Shown piece by piece: positions 7,523 through 15,523 of a stretch of 64,000 bases of DNA (positions are counted from its first letter, which is position 1; every line of letters begins with the position of its first letter). Location of the stretch: positions 62,001 to 126,000 of the forward strand of contig CALWVT010000001.1 in assembly GCA_944385055.1 (NCBI GenBank). The letters run 5' to 3'. The notes beneath the pieces are model-generated. The model was not told the DNA's origin and did not search any database. It saw only the letters and a program-made list of their open reading frames with translations. This DNA comes from an uncultured Clostridia bacterium. Its GTDB lineage: Bacteria; Bacillota; Clostridia; Oscillospirales; Acutalibacteraceae. A program made the translations under genes and the position numbers.

Positions 7523-9751
7523 ATGGGAAGAATCGCAAAGTATTTGAAAGCCTACCTCGGGCCGATCATCCTCGCGGTCTGCCTGCTGTTCGCGCAGGCC
7601 ATCTGCGATTTGTCGCTGCCGAATGCGATGAGCAATATCGTCAATGTCGGCATCCAGCAGGGCGGCATCGAGGATGCGGCGCCGAACGCGCTGAGCGCCG
7701 ACGGCATGGCGTTTTTCACGGCCCTGATGACCGATGCACAGCGGGATACGGTCGAAAACGCGTATACGCTCGTCGAGGACGGCTCTTTGCAGGACCAATA
7801 TCCGCAAAGCGCCGAAAAGCCCATCTATGTGTTAAACGACGGCGCCGACCGCGGCGCGGTCAGTGCGGTTTTCGGCGAGACCACTTGGACGCTTTTCAAC
7901 ACGCTGGGGGCCGTCGAGGCGCAGCAGGGCGCCCCAGGCGCGGAAAGCGGCGCGCTCTCCTCGGATGGAAGCGCGAACATTGAAAACCTCGATTTAACCC
8001 AGCTTTACGCGATGCTGCCGGTCATCCAGGCGCTGCCTTCGGCTGTCCTCGACGACGCGCGCGAGAAAGCGGAAAGCGTCCAGGATACGCTGAAGCAGGA
8101 AAGCGGCGTCGTGCTCGTCGGCGCCATGTATCGGGAGCTCGGCGTCGATACGGACGCGCTCGAGCAGAGCTATATCACGCGGGAGGGCCTGTGGATGCTC
8201 CTTTTGACGCTGCTGTCGGCCGGCGCCTCCATCTGCGTGTCGCTGTTCGCGTCGCGCATCTCGTCGGGGCTCGGCCGCGACCTGCGCCGCGATGTGTTCC
8301 ATCAAGTCGAGTCGTTTTCCAACGGCGAATTCGACCGCTTCAGCACGGCCTCTTTGATTACCCGCACCACCAACGACATCACCCAGGTGCAAAACGTCGT
8401 GATGATCGGTATCCGCATGCTGTGCTACGCGCCGATTATGGCCATCGGCGGCATCCTGATGGCCGTCCGGAAGAGCCTGTCCATGACGTGGATCGTCGCG
8501 CTGGCCGTCGTGGTGCTCATTGGCCTGGTGGCCGTTTTGTTCTCGATTGCCCTGCCGCGGTTTAAAAAGATGCAGCAGTTTTTGGACCGCTTAAACCTTG
8601 TCGCGCGCGAAAATCTGACGGGTTTGATGGTCACGCGCGCCTTTTCGAACCAGGCCTTTGAGGAGAAGCGCTTCGACAAATCCAACCGCGACCTGACCGG
8701 CAACCAGCGCTTTGTAAACCGTCTGATGTCTTTGATGATGCCGGTCATGCTGTTCGTGTTAAACGGCGTCTCGCTTCTGATCGTCTGGGTCGGCTCCCAC
8801 CAGATTGCCGAAAGCCAGATGCAGGTCGGCGATATGATGGCGTATATGCAGTACGCGATGCAGATCATCATGAGCTTTTTGATGATTTCCGCAATCTTTA
8901 TCATGGTGCCGCGCGCGTCCGTTTCCGCGGGCCGCATCGCGGATGTCCTGGAAACGCAGCCCGCCGTAGAGGACCCCGCGCACCCGAAGGACTTTGTGCC
9001 GGAGAAAGCCGGCGTCGTCGAGTTCGACCACGTCAGCTTCCGTTACGACGGCGCCGATGAGGACGTCCTGCACGACGTGACGTTTACGGCCCTGCCGGGC
9101 CAGACGACCGCGCTGATCGGCTCCACTGGTTCGGGCAAGAGCACGCTCGTCAATTTGGTGCCGCGCTTTTACGACGTGACGCAGGGCCAGGTGCGCGTCG
9201 ACGGCCGCGACGTGCGCGAGGTCCGGCAAAAAGACCTGCGCGGCCGCATCGGCTACGTCCCGCAGAAAGGCGTGCTTCTTTCCGGCACGATCGATTCAAA
9301 CCTGCGCTACGGCCGCGAGGACGCGACGGACGCGGACATCCGCACCGCCGCCGAGGTCGCCCAGGCCACGGAGTTTATCGACGCGAAGCCCGAAGGTATG
9401 CAGTCGCCCATCGCCCAGGGCGGCGCGAACGTCTCCGGCGGCCAGAAGCAGCGCCTCTCCATTGCGCGCGCGCTGGCCAAAAATCCCGAGATCTTCATTT
9501 TCGACGACAGCTTCTCCGCGCTCGACTTTCAGACCGACGCCGCCTTGCGCAAAGCCTTAAAAGCCCACACGGAAAATGCGACGATCCTTCTCGTCGCCCA
9601 GCGCGTCTCGACCATCTTAGACGCCGACCAGATCATCGTGCTCGACGAGGGGAAGGTCGTCGGCAAAGGCACCCACAAGACGCTTTTAAAAACCTGCCGG
9701 ACGTATTACGAGATTGCGTCGAGCCAGTTGACAAAGGAGGAGTTGGCATGA
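7523..9751 (+). CDS. ABC exporter half, degenerate ATPase site, with large external insert
   Basis: 742-residue half-transporter with a fused membrane and nucleotide-binding domain. Walker A GSTGSGKST is near residue 532, signature VSGGQKQR near 636, Walker B FIFDDSFSALD near 660. The residue after the Walker B Asp is Asp instead of the catalytic Glu, as in the weak subunit of heterodimeric exporters (BmrCD, TM287/288 type). Between the first and second helices (about residues 35-205) is an extra stretch rich in Ala/Glu/Asp that should face outside. The stop overlaps the start of the next half by ATGA, so the two are translationally coupled. Probable multidrug or peptide efflux; substrate unknown. 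Confidence 0.93.
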   Translation: MGRIAKYLKAYLGPIILAVCLLFAQAICDLSLPNAMSNIVNVGIQQGGIEDAAPNALSADGMAFFTALMTDAQRDTVENAYTLVEDGSLQDQYPQSAEKPIYVLNDGADRGAVSAVFGETTWTLFNTLGAVEAQQGAPGAESGALSSDGSANIENLDLTQLYAMLPVIQALPSAVLDDAREKAESVQDTLKQESGVVLVGAMYRELGVDTDALEQSYITREGLWMLLLTLLSAGASICVSLFASRISSGLGRDLRRDVFHQVESFSNGEFDRFSTASLITRTTNDITQVQNVVMIGIRMLCYAPIMAIGGILMAVRKSLSMTWIVALAVVVLIGLVAVLFSIALPRFKKMQQFLDRLNLVARENLTGLMVTRAFSNQAFEEKRFDKSNRDLTGNQRFVNRLMSLMMPVMLFVLNGVSLLIVWVGSHQIAESQMQVGDMMAYMQYAMQIIMSFLMISAIFIMVPRASVSAGRIADVLETQPAVEDPAHPKDFVPEKAGVVEFDHVSFRYDGADEDVLHDVTFTALPGQTTALIGSTGSGKSTLVNLVPRFYDVTQGQVRVDGRDVREVRQKDLRGRIGYVPQKGVLLSGTIDSNLRYGREDATDADIRTAAEVAQATEFIDAKPEGMQSPIAQGGANVSGGQKQRLSIARALAKNPEIFIFDDSFSALDFQTDAALRKALKAHTENATILLVAQRVSTILDADQIIVLDEGKVVGKGTHKTLLKTCRTYYEIASSQLTKEELA

Positions 9752-11634
9752 GTTCGCAGAGCACCGCCCCGCGCCGCCCGCACCGCCCCGGCCGCGGCGG
9801 CCCCATGGCCCCCGGCGAAAAAGCCGCGGATTTTAAAGGCGCCATCCGGCAGCTTTTGCAGTATATCGGCAAATACAAGGTGCGCATCTTCTTTGTACTC
9901 GCCTTCGCGGTCGCCTCGACGGTCTTTATGATCGTCGGCCCGCGCATTTTGGGCAACGCCACCACCGAGATCTTCAACGGCCTGATGAACCAGATCACCG
10001 GCGCGGGGGACGGCATCAACTTCGGCGCCGTCGCGCAGACGCTCTTGACGCTTTTGTGCATCTATGTCATCAGCGCGTGCTTTGGCTACGCCCAGAGCTT
10101 TTTGATGACCGGCGTCTCGATGAACGTCGCCTACCGCATGCGCCGCGAGATCAGCGAGAAAATCCAGCACCTGCCGTTTTCCTATTACGACACGACGACG
10201 AACGGCGAGGTCCTTTCGCGCCTGACCAACGACGTCGATACGATCACGATGACGTTAAACCAGTCTTTGACGCAGATTATCACGTCGATTACCCAGCTGA
10301 TCGGCATCCTCGTGATGATGTTTTCGATTAACTTGACGATGACGCTCGTCGCGTTGTGCGTCGTGCCGGTTTCGGCGCTGTTTATCCTGCTCGTCGTGCG
10401 CCATTCGCAGCCCTATTTTAAACGCCAGCAGGATTACCTCGGCCACGTCAACGGCCACATCGAGGAGATGTACGGCAGCCACGTCGTCGTCAAGGCCTTC
10501 AACGGCGAGGAGAAAAGCGAGCGCGCGTTCCGGCGTTTTAACGACAACCTCTACACCGCCGGCTGGAAAAGCCAGTTTTTCTCCGGCCTCATGCAGCCGG
10601 TCATGACGTTTATCGGCAACGCGGGCTTCGTCGCGATCTGCATTTTGGGCGGCTGGTTCGCCATCCAGGGCGTCATCAGTGTCGGCGATATCCAGGCGTT
10701 TACGCAGTACGTGCGCCAGTTCACGATGCCCATCCAGCAGGTCGCAAATATCTCCAACGTCCTGCAGGCCGCCGCGGCCGCCGCCGAGCGTGTGTTCGCG
10801 TTTCTGGCGGAAAAAGAGGAAGTCCCCGAAAGCGAGCACCCGATCACCGTCAATACGGGCAGGGAGCCCGACACGGAGTTAAACGTCCACATTCGGGGTT
10901 CCGTCCAGTTCGCCCATGTGAAATTCGGGTACACGCCGGAAAAGACGATCATCCACGACTTTTGCGCGCAGATTGCCCCGGGCCAGAAGGTCGCCATCGT
11001 CGGCCCGACGGGCGCCGGCAAGACGACGATTGTCAAGCTCCTGATGCGTTTCTACGACGTCACCGAGGGCGCCATCCTCGTCGACGGCTACGACATCCGC
11101 GACTTTAAGCGCTCCGACCTGCGCAGCCTCTTCGGCATGGTCTTACAGGACACCTGGCTTTACAACGCCTCCATCGCCGACAACATCCGCTACGGCCGCC
11201 AGGACGCCACCGACGAGGAAGTCCGCGCCGCGGCCCGCAGCGCCCAGGTCGACCACTTCGTGCGCACGCTGCCCGGCGGCTACGACATGGTGTTAAACGA
11301 GGAGGCCTCGAACGTCAGCCAGGGCCAAAAACAGCTTCTGACCATCGCGCGCGCGATTTTGGCCGACCCGCAGATTCTAATCCTCGACGAGGCCACCTCC
11401 AGCGTCGATACGCGCACGGAGATCCTAATCCAGAAAGCCATGGACAATTTGATGCGCGGCCGCACGTCGTTTATCATCGCGCACCGCCTCTCCACAATCC
11501 GCGACGCCGACCTGATTCTGGTGATGAATGGGGGCGACATCGTCGAGCAGGGCACGCATGACGAACTGATGGCAAAGGGCGGCTTCTACGCAAACCTCTA
11601 CAACAGCCAGTTCGCCAATTTGCAAGAAGCCTGA
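9748..11634 (+). CDS. ABC exporter half, catalytic ATPase site
   Basis: 628-residue partner of the preceding exporter half. Walker A GPTGAGKTT near residue 418 and Walker B LILDEATSSVD near 545 keep the catalytic Glu. The signature is VSQGQKQ, with Gln in place of the first Gly, the usual mirror of the degenerate site in the partner. An N-terminal Pro/Arg-rich cytoplasmic tail (residues 1-30) precedes the first helix. Six helices and the loop motifs GEVLSRLTNDVDTI and GHIEEMYGSHVVVKAFNGEE are typical of type IV exporters. It ends at a strong terminator, closing the MarR-ABC-ABC operon. The same two-gene architecture occurs at 17939-21482. Confidence 0.94.
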   Translation: MSSQSTAPRRPHRPGRGGPMAPGEKAADFKGAIRQLLQYIGKYKVRIFFVLAFAVASTVFMIVGPRILGNATTEIFNGLMNQITGAGDGINFGAVAQTLLTLLCIYVISACFGYAQSFLMTGVSMNVAYRMRREISEKIQHLPFSYYDTTTNGEVLSRLTNDVDTITMTLNQSLTQIITSITQLIGILVMMFSINLTMTLVALCVVPVSALFILLVVRHSQPYFKRQQDYLGHVNGHIEEMYGSHVVVKAFNGEEKSERAFRRFNDNLYTAGWKSQFFSGLMQPVMTFIGNAGFVAICILGGWFAIQGVISVGDIQAFTQYVRQFTMPIQQVANISNVLQAAAAAAERVFAFLAEKEEVPESEHPITVNTGREPDTELNVHIRGSVQFAHVKFGYTPEKTIIHDFCAQIAPGQKVAIVGPTGAGKTTIVKLLMRFYDVTEGAILVDGYDIRDFKRSDLRSLFGMVLQDTWLYNASIADNIRYGRQDATDEEVRAAARSAQVDHFVRTLPGGYDMVLNEEASNVSQGQKQLLTIARAILADPQILILDEATSSVDTRTEILIQKAMDNLMRGRTSFIIAHRLSTIRDADLILVMNGGDIVEQGTHDELMAKGGFYANLYNSQFANLQEA

Positions 11635-11659
11635 AAGATTTTCCCATTTTTCGCATTTT

Positions 11660-11696
11660 GGGGCCTCCGCCTTTCCGCGCGGGGGCCCTTTCTTTG
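11660..11696 (+). terminator. Terminator of the MarR-ABC operon
   Basis: A GC-rich stem (GGGCCTCCGC with GCGGGGGCCC, six-base loop CTTTCC-like) is followed by TTTCTTT. Confidence 0.8.
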
Positions 11697-11866
11697 TGCC
11701 GGAAACGCAGAATTTTCTAAAAACGATGCGTTTTACACAGACAGCCTTTGAAAAAAGATCCCTTTGCAGCTCGCCCCGGTTCGGCTTTCGCCGCCCTTTT
11801 TCCACGCCCGCACGCCCGGGTTTTGCACAGAGACGGCCTTTTTGCACGGCGAATGCGCCTTTCCCG

Positions 11867-11894
11867 GTGGAAAACCCTGTGGAAACCGTGGAAA
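11867..11894 (+). repeat. Three GTGGAAA direct repeats
   Basis: GTGGAAA occurs at 11867-11873, 11879-11885 and 11888-11894, and a near copy (CTGGAAAA) follows at 11908. The cluster is in the 434-base gene-free interval 11635-12068, which otherwise holds the terminator, a perfect inverted repeat and the promoter of the HAD-IspD gene. It could be a protein-binding array; the function is unknown. Confidence 0.4.
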
Positions 11895-11929
11895 TCTCTC
11901 GATGCCGCTGGAAAAGTGCAAACCCGACG

Positions 11930-11961
11930 TTTTGCAGGATAGCGCAAAGAATCCTGCAAAA
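11930..11961. repeat. Perfect 11-bp inverted repeat upstream of the HAD-ispD promoter
   Basis: TTTTGCAGGAT (11930-11940) and ATCCTGCAAAA (11951-11961) are perfect reverse complements around a 10-base centre. No T-run follows, so it is not an ordinary terminator. It ends 29 bases before the -35 of the next promoter, a plausible operator position. Confidence 0.5.
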
Positions 11962-11990
11962 ATCCGCTTTCCTTCACGAAAAAGAAACAG

Positions 11991-12019
11991 TTGCCGCCCT
12001 TTGGAAAGCGTGCTACACT
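11991..12019 (+). promoter_or_regulatory. Sigma-A promoter for HAD-ispD and ispF
   Basis: TTGCCG (11991-11996) and TACACT (12014-12019) are 17 bases apart. The start codon is about 43 bases beyond the expected transcription start. Confidence 0.75.
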
Positions 12020-12068
12020 AAAAGGAGCAAACATAGCGGTTCGGTTTCGGAAAGGAAGGATGGGGAAT

Positions 12069-13427
12069 ATGCAGCAAAAGGGCGTTTTATTCGATTTGGA
12101 CGGCACGCTTCTGGATTCGGTCGGCGTTTGGGACGGCATCGGCGCCGCGTATTTGCAGGCGCGGGGGCTGATTGCCCCCCCAAACCTCGACCGCCGCTTG
12201 TGCGCGATGACGACCGAGCAGGTCGCCGCGTATTTCCGCACGCTCGGCGCGCGCGACAGCGTCGAGGCCATCGCCCACGCCTTGCGTGAGGCGCCGCTTG
12301 CCGCGTACCGGCAGACGGTGCCCGCGCGTCCCGGGGCCCGGGCGCTTTTGCAGGCCCTTGCCGCGCGGGGGATCCCGATGGGGATCGTCTCGAGCACGAA
12401 CGCGCGCTGCATCCGCCCGGCGCTCGAACGGCTGGGCCTTTCGGGGTATTTTTCCTTTTTATTGTGCGCCGACGATTTCGGCAGCGGCAAGGACCGGCCC
12501 GATATTTTCCTCGAGGGCGCGAAACGCCTGGGCACCGCGCCGGCGGAAACGCTCGTGTTTGAGGATTCCCTTTATGCGATGCGCACGGCGAAGAAGGCGG
12601 GCTTTTCCGTGGCGGCCGTCGAGGAATCCCACGCGGCGCCCGACCGCGGCCAGATTGCGCAGGCAGCGGACCTCGTGCTGCACGAGCTCTCGGATTTCCC
12701 GCTTTCGTTTTTGGAAACGGGCCCGCAATCGTGCTGTGCCGTCATCGTGGCGGCAGGCGCTTCCCGGCGCATGGGCTTTTCGAAGATCGAGGCCTCCATC
12801 GGCGGCCTGCCGGTGCTTGTGCGCACGCTTACGGCTTTCCAGAAGACGCGCGGCATCACCCGCATGGTGGTCGTCTGCCCGCCGGAAAAGACGGCGTATT
12901 TCCGCGCCTGGCTTTCCGGCTGGGGCTTCGGCGGGCAGGTAGCGGCCGTCGTGCCCGGCGGCGAAACGCGCCAGCAGTCCGTCGCCGCCGGCGTCCGGGC
13001 CGCGGGGGATGCCGATTGGCTCGCGATCCACGACGGCGCGCGGTGCCTCGTGACGCCGTGGGAGATTGCCCGCGTTCTGACGGACGCGCGCCGGTATGGC
13101 GCCGCGGCCCTCGCCGTGCCGGTCAAGGATACGGTAAAATTGGCCGATCATACCGGCATGGTCGAAACGACCCCGCCGCGCGAACGGCTTTGGGCCGTCC
13201 AGACGCCCCAGGTGTTCCCGCGGGAACAATTTGTCGCGCTGCTGCCCACGGCCCGCTCTGCCGACACCGACGACTGCCAGCTCTTCGAGCGCGCGGGTCT
13301 GCCGGTCCATCTGTGCCCTGGCAGCTACGAAAACCTCAAACTCACGACCCCCGACGACCTTTTGTCGGCACAGGAGATTTTACGAAAGCGAAAGGAGCAG
13401 GAAGATGCGAATCGGACACGGGTATGA
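12069..13427 (+). CDS. ispD: Fusion: HAD-family phosphatase plus IspD cytidylyltransferase
   Basis: 452-residue two-domain protein. Residues 1 to about 215 are a HAD hydrolase: DLDGTLLDS carries the nucleophile Asp9 and acid Asp11; SSTNA is motif [19 protein letters not shown] and [17 protein letters not shown] are motifs III/IV. Residues from about 220 on are a full-size IspD, which makes CDP-methylerythritol from MEP and CTP in isoprenoid synthesis. It starts [18 protein letters not shown], the nucleotide loop, with HDGARCLV and AVQTPQVF further on. I place the start at 12069 because GGAAGG is 9 bases upstream; an ATG at 12060 is too close to that site. The 3' end overlaps ispF by 23 bases. 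No stop or shift separates the domains. Confidence 0.92.
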   Translation: MQQKGVLFDLDGTLLDSVGVWDGIGAAYLQARGLIAPPNLDRRLCAMTTEQVAAYFRTLGARDSVEAIAHALREAPLAAYRQTVPARPGARALLQALAARGIPMGIVSSTNARCIRPALERLGLSGYFSFLLCADDFGSGKDRPDIFLEGAKRLGTAPAETLVFEDSLYAMRTAKKAGFSVAAVEESHAAPDRGQIAQAADLVLHELSDFPLSFLETGPQSCCAVIVAAGASRRMGFSKIEASIGGLPVLVRTLTAFQKTRGITRMVVVCPPEKTAYFRAWLSGWGFGGQVAAVVPGGETRQQSVAAGVRAAGDADWLAIHDGARCLVTPWEIARVLTDARRYGAAALAVPVKDTVKLADHTGMVETTPPRERLWAVQTPQVFPREQFVALLPTARSADTDDCQLFERAGLPVHLCPGSYENLKLTTPDDLLSAQEILRKRKEQEDANRTRV

Positions 13428-13872
13428 CGTCCACCGCCTTGTGGAGGGGCGGCCGCTGATTCTCGGCGGCGTCCAAATCCCATTTGCGAAAGGCCTTTTG
13501 GGCCATTCGGACGCCGATGTGCTCGCGCACGCGGCCGCGGACGCTTTGTTGGGCGCGGCGGCTTTGGGCGATATCGGCGTGCTGTTTCCGGACACGGACC
13601 CCGCCTTTGCGGGGGCGGACAGCTTAAAACTATTGCGGGAGGTCTGCGCGCGCGTGCGGGCGGCCGGGTTCGCGCTTTCGAACCTCGACGCGACGATTCT
13701 GTGCCAGCGCCCAAAACTGCGCCCGTATATCCCCGCCATGCGCGAAAACCTCGCCGCCGCCTGCGGCGTTTCCGTTTCGCAGGTAAGCGTCAAGGCCACA
13801 ACGGAAGAGGGCCTCGGCTTTACGGGCGCGGGGGAGGGGATCGCCGCGCACGCGGTCTGTCTGCTTTTCTAA
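13405..13872 (+). CDS. ispF: MECDP synthase IspF
   Basis: 155 residues, the normal length. It converts CDP-methylerythritol 2-phosphate to methylerythritol 2,4-cyclodiphosphate, two steps after IspD in the non-mevalonate isoprenoid pathway. Metal ligands Asp8 and His10 are in [38 protein letters not shown] and FPDTD follow, and [22 protein letters not shown] is the C-terminal signature. It acts as a cytoplasmic trimer. The ATG lies inside the end of the HAD-IspD frame and has AAAGGAG about 8 bases upstream, so translation of the two is coupled. The intervening kinase IspE is not in the window. Confidence 0.97.
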   Translation: MRIGHGYDVHRLVEGRPLILGGVQIPFAKGLLGHSDADVLAHAAADALLGAAALGDIGVLFPDTDPAFAGADSLKLLREVCARVRAAGFALSNLDATILCQRPKLRPYIPAMRENLAAACGVSVSQVSVKATTEEGLGFTGAGEGIAAHAVCLLF

Positions 13873-13917
13873 ACCGCCCTTTCTTCCAAAACCGCAGATA
13901 GGCAGCGGCGGCCTTCC

Positions 13918-13977
13918 CCTCATATTCTGGAAAAAGGGGTTCTCAAGAAGCCCCCAATCTTTCCAGAAGGGGTGAGG
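13918..13977 (+). promoter_or_regulatory. Hairpin covering the ribosome site of the DUF3343 gene
   Basis: CCTCA (13918-13922) pairs with TGAGG (13973-13977), and CTGGAAA (13927-13933) pairs perfectly with TTTCCAG (13960-13966). An inner AGGGG / GCCCC pairing is also possible. The 3' strand contains the AAGGGGTGAGGAG ribosome site for the TTG start at 13982. It may act as a translational switch, or in part as a terminator of the ispDF transcript; there is no clear T-run. Confidence 0.45.
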
Positions 13978-13981
13978 AGCA

Positions 13982-14212
13982 TTGGATCGGCAGTTTCTGA
14001 TCGTGCGTTCCATCACGTATGCCATCAAAAGCCGAGAGCTTTTGTTTCAATATCATATCAAAGCCTATATCGAGCGCCTGCCGAAAAGCGAGCAGGGCGC
14101 GGGCTGCGGTTACGGCGTCTATGTGCCCGAGCATCCGGATGAGGCGGAACGCCTCCTGAAAGCGGCGGGGATCCCGGTCATCGGGCGCAGAGAGTGGGTG
14201 CAGGCCCCATGA
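13982..14212 (+). CDS. DUF3343 (putative Se/S-lyase-associated) protein
   Basis: 76-residue protein of the DUF3343 family, found in Clostridia beside cysteine desulfurases and selenium-related yedF-like genes. The sequence shows the compact pattern FLIVRSITYAIKSRELL, CGYGVYVP and a C-terminal IPVIGRR; the single Cys of CGYG is typical of the family. It begins with TTG, about 9 bases after AAGGGG. Its stop overlaps the ATG of the cysteine desulfurase (ATGA), so the two are coupled and probably work together, perhaps as a partner that accepts or directs sulfur. The precise role in the family is not established. A hairpin covers its ribosome site. Confidence 0.85.
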   Translation: MDRQFLIVRSITYAIKSRELLFQYHIKAYIERLPKSEQGAGCGYGVYVPEHPDEAERLLKAAGIPVIGRREWVQAP

Positions 14213-15396
14213 TTTACCTCGATAACGCCGCAACGACGTACCCGAAGCCGCCCGCCGTCCGGGCCGCCGTCGACCGTGCCCTCGCGCGTTTCGGCGCAAA
14301 CCCAGGCCGCGGCGGCTACCGCATGAGCATCGAGACCGCCGAGGCCGTTTACGGCGCCCGCCGGGAAGCGGCGCTGCTGTTCGGCGCGCCTGGGCCCGAA
14401 TGCGTCGCGTTTCCTTTAAACTGCACGCAGGCGTTGAATTTTGTCATCAAGGGCGCGCTCAAGCCCGGCGGCCACGTCGTCGTCTCAAACCTCGAGCACA
14501 ACGCCGTTATGCGCCCGCTCGAAACGCTGCGCCGCCGCGGAATCTGTTCCTATACGAAAGCGCAGGTGTTCCCCGGTGACGCCGAGCGCACGCTGCAGTC
14601 GTTCCGCGAAGCGCTCAACGAAAAGACGTGCCTGTGCGTGTGTACGCACATGAGCAATGTCTGGGGCACGATCCTGCCCGTCGCGCGCATCGCCGCTTTG
14701 TGCCACGTCTACGGCGTGCCCGTGTGCGTCGACTGCGCCCAGTCGGCCGGGGTCTTGCCGCTTTCCATCCGGGAGGACGGCATCGATTTTCTATGCGCCG
14801 CCGGCCACAAGGGCCTTTACGGCCCGATGGGCACGGGCCTGCTCCTTGCGCGCGACGGCGCCGCTCTCGATACCGTCGTCGAAGGCGGCACCGGCACCCA
14901 GAGCCTGTCCCTTTCCCAGCCCCGCGAAATGCCCGAACACCTCGAAAGCGGCACCGTCAACGTGCCCGGCATCGTCGGGCTTTCCGCCGGTATCGCGTTT
15001 GTGCGAAAGCTCGGACCCGCAAAGATTTTCGCCCACGAACACGCCCTCGTCCTGCGGCTGTACCGCGGGCTGCAAAGGCTCCCCGTCACCCTCTACACCG
15101 GCGCGCCGGAGGGGACGCTCCTGTCGTGGAATGCGCCGGGGGTCCTGCCGGAAGAGGCGGCGGCCTTCCTTTCCCGCGCGGGCTTTGCCGTGCGCGCGGG
15201 GCTGCACTGCGCGCCGTGCGCCCACGAGGCGTTCGGCACATTGCCCGAAGGCTGCGTGCGCGTCTCGCCGGGCGCCTTTACGACTGCCCAGCAGATCGAC
15301 GCCTTTTTATCGGCCGTCGAGCGCCTTTGTGCAAAAAAACACGTCTCGAAAAACCAAGAGACCCCTTTGCATCCGAAAGGAGATATGATACAATAA
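14209..15396 (+). CDS. PLP-dependent cysteine desulfurase (TIGR01977-like)
   Basis: 395-residue class V aminotransferase fold enzyme. It should release sulfur (or selenium) from cysteine as an enzyme-bound persulfide. YLDNAATTYPKP opens the protein. SNLEHNAVMRP gives the PLP-stacking His; DCAQSAGVLPLS gives the Asp and Gln/Ser that hold PLP. AGHKGLYGPMGTG holds the Schiff-base Lys. RAGLHCAPCAHE near residues 324-335 has the active Cys and a second Cys three residues later. The ATG at 14209 overlaps the DUF3343 stop. Its last codons contain the promoter for cdaA. Unlike NifS/IscS operons, no scaffold gene follows, so it may serve a specialised sulfur or selenium route. Confidence 0.92.
   Translation: MIYLDNAATTYPKPPAVRAAVDRALARFGANPGRGGYRMSIETAEAVYGARREAALLFGAPGPECVAFPLNCTQALNFVIKGALKPGGHVVVSNLEHNAVMRPLETLRRRGICSYTKAQVFPGDAERTLQSFREALNEKTCLCVCTHMSNVWGTILPVARIAALCHVYGVPVCVDCAQSAGVLPLSIREDGIDFLCAAGHKGLYGPMGTGLLLARDGAALDTVVEGGTGTQSLSLSQPREMPEHLESGTVNVPGIVGLSAGIAFVRKLGPAKIFAHEHALVLRLYRGLQRLPVTLYTGAPEGTLLSWNAPGVLPEEAAAFLSRAGFAVRAGLHCAPCAHEAFGTLPEGCVRVSPGAFTTAQQIDAFLSAVERLCAKKHVSKNQETPLHPKGDMIQ
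15367..15394 (+). promoter_or_regulatory. Sigma-A promoter for cdaA-cdaR inside the desulfurase 3' end
   Basis: TTGCAT (15367-15372) and TACAAT (15389-15394) are 16 bases apart. The -10 overlaps the stop of the desulfurase gene. Predicted start is near 15401. Confidence 0.75.
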
Positions 15397-15400
15397 AAAG

Positions 15401-15523
15401 AGGGAGTTTCCACGCGGATCTTCTTTGACCGCGCACAGAAACCGAATTCAGAAGTCTAGAAAATATAGAAAAAGCGCCCATCTATTGCGTGTGCGCGATC
15501 CGCAAAGCGGGGGAGGGGTTTTC
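15401..15523 (+). promoter_or_regulatory. Structured 5' leader of cdaA
   Basis: GCGGATC (15414-15420) pairs perfectly with GATCCGC (15497-15503), and GCGCACA (15431-15437) pairs perfectly with TGTGCGC (15490-15496). The two 3' arms are contiguous and the 5' arms are separated by ten bases. They enclose a 52-base A-rich loop region. The structure ends just before the GGGGGAGGGG ribosome site. No U-run follows, so control would be of translation or RNA stability. I do not recognise a known riboswitch class. Confidence 0.55.

Noticed and set aside
15425..15523. N-terminal extension of cdaA from an upstream in-frame start
   Set aside because: The stretch is not hydrophobic or CdaA-like, lies inside the folded leader, and a much better GTG with ribosome site is at 15524.
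15401..15523. ydaO/yuaA c-di-AMP riboswitch upstream of cdaA
   Set aside because: The leader is shorter than that class and lacks its conserved segments as I know them.
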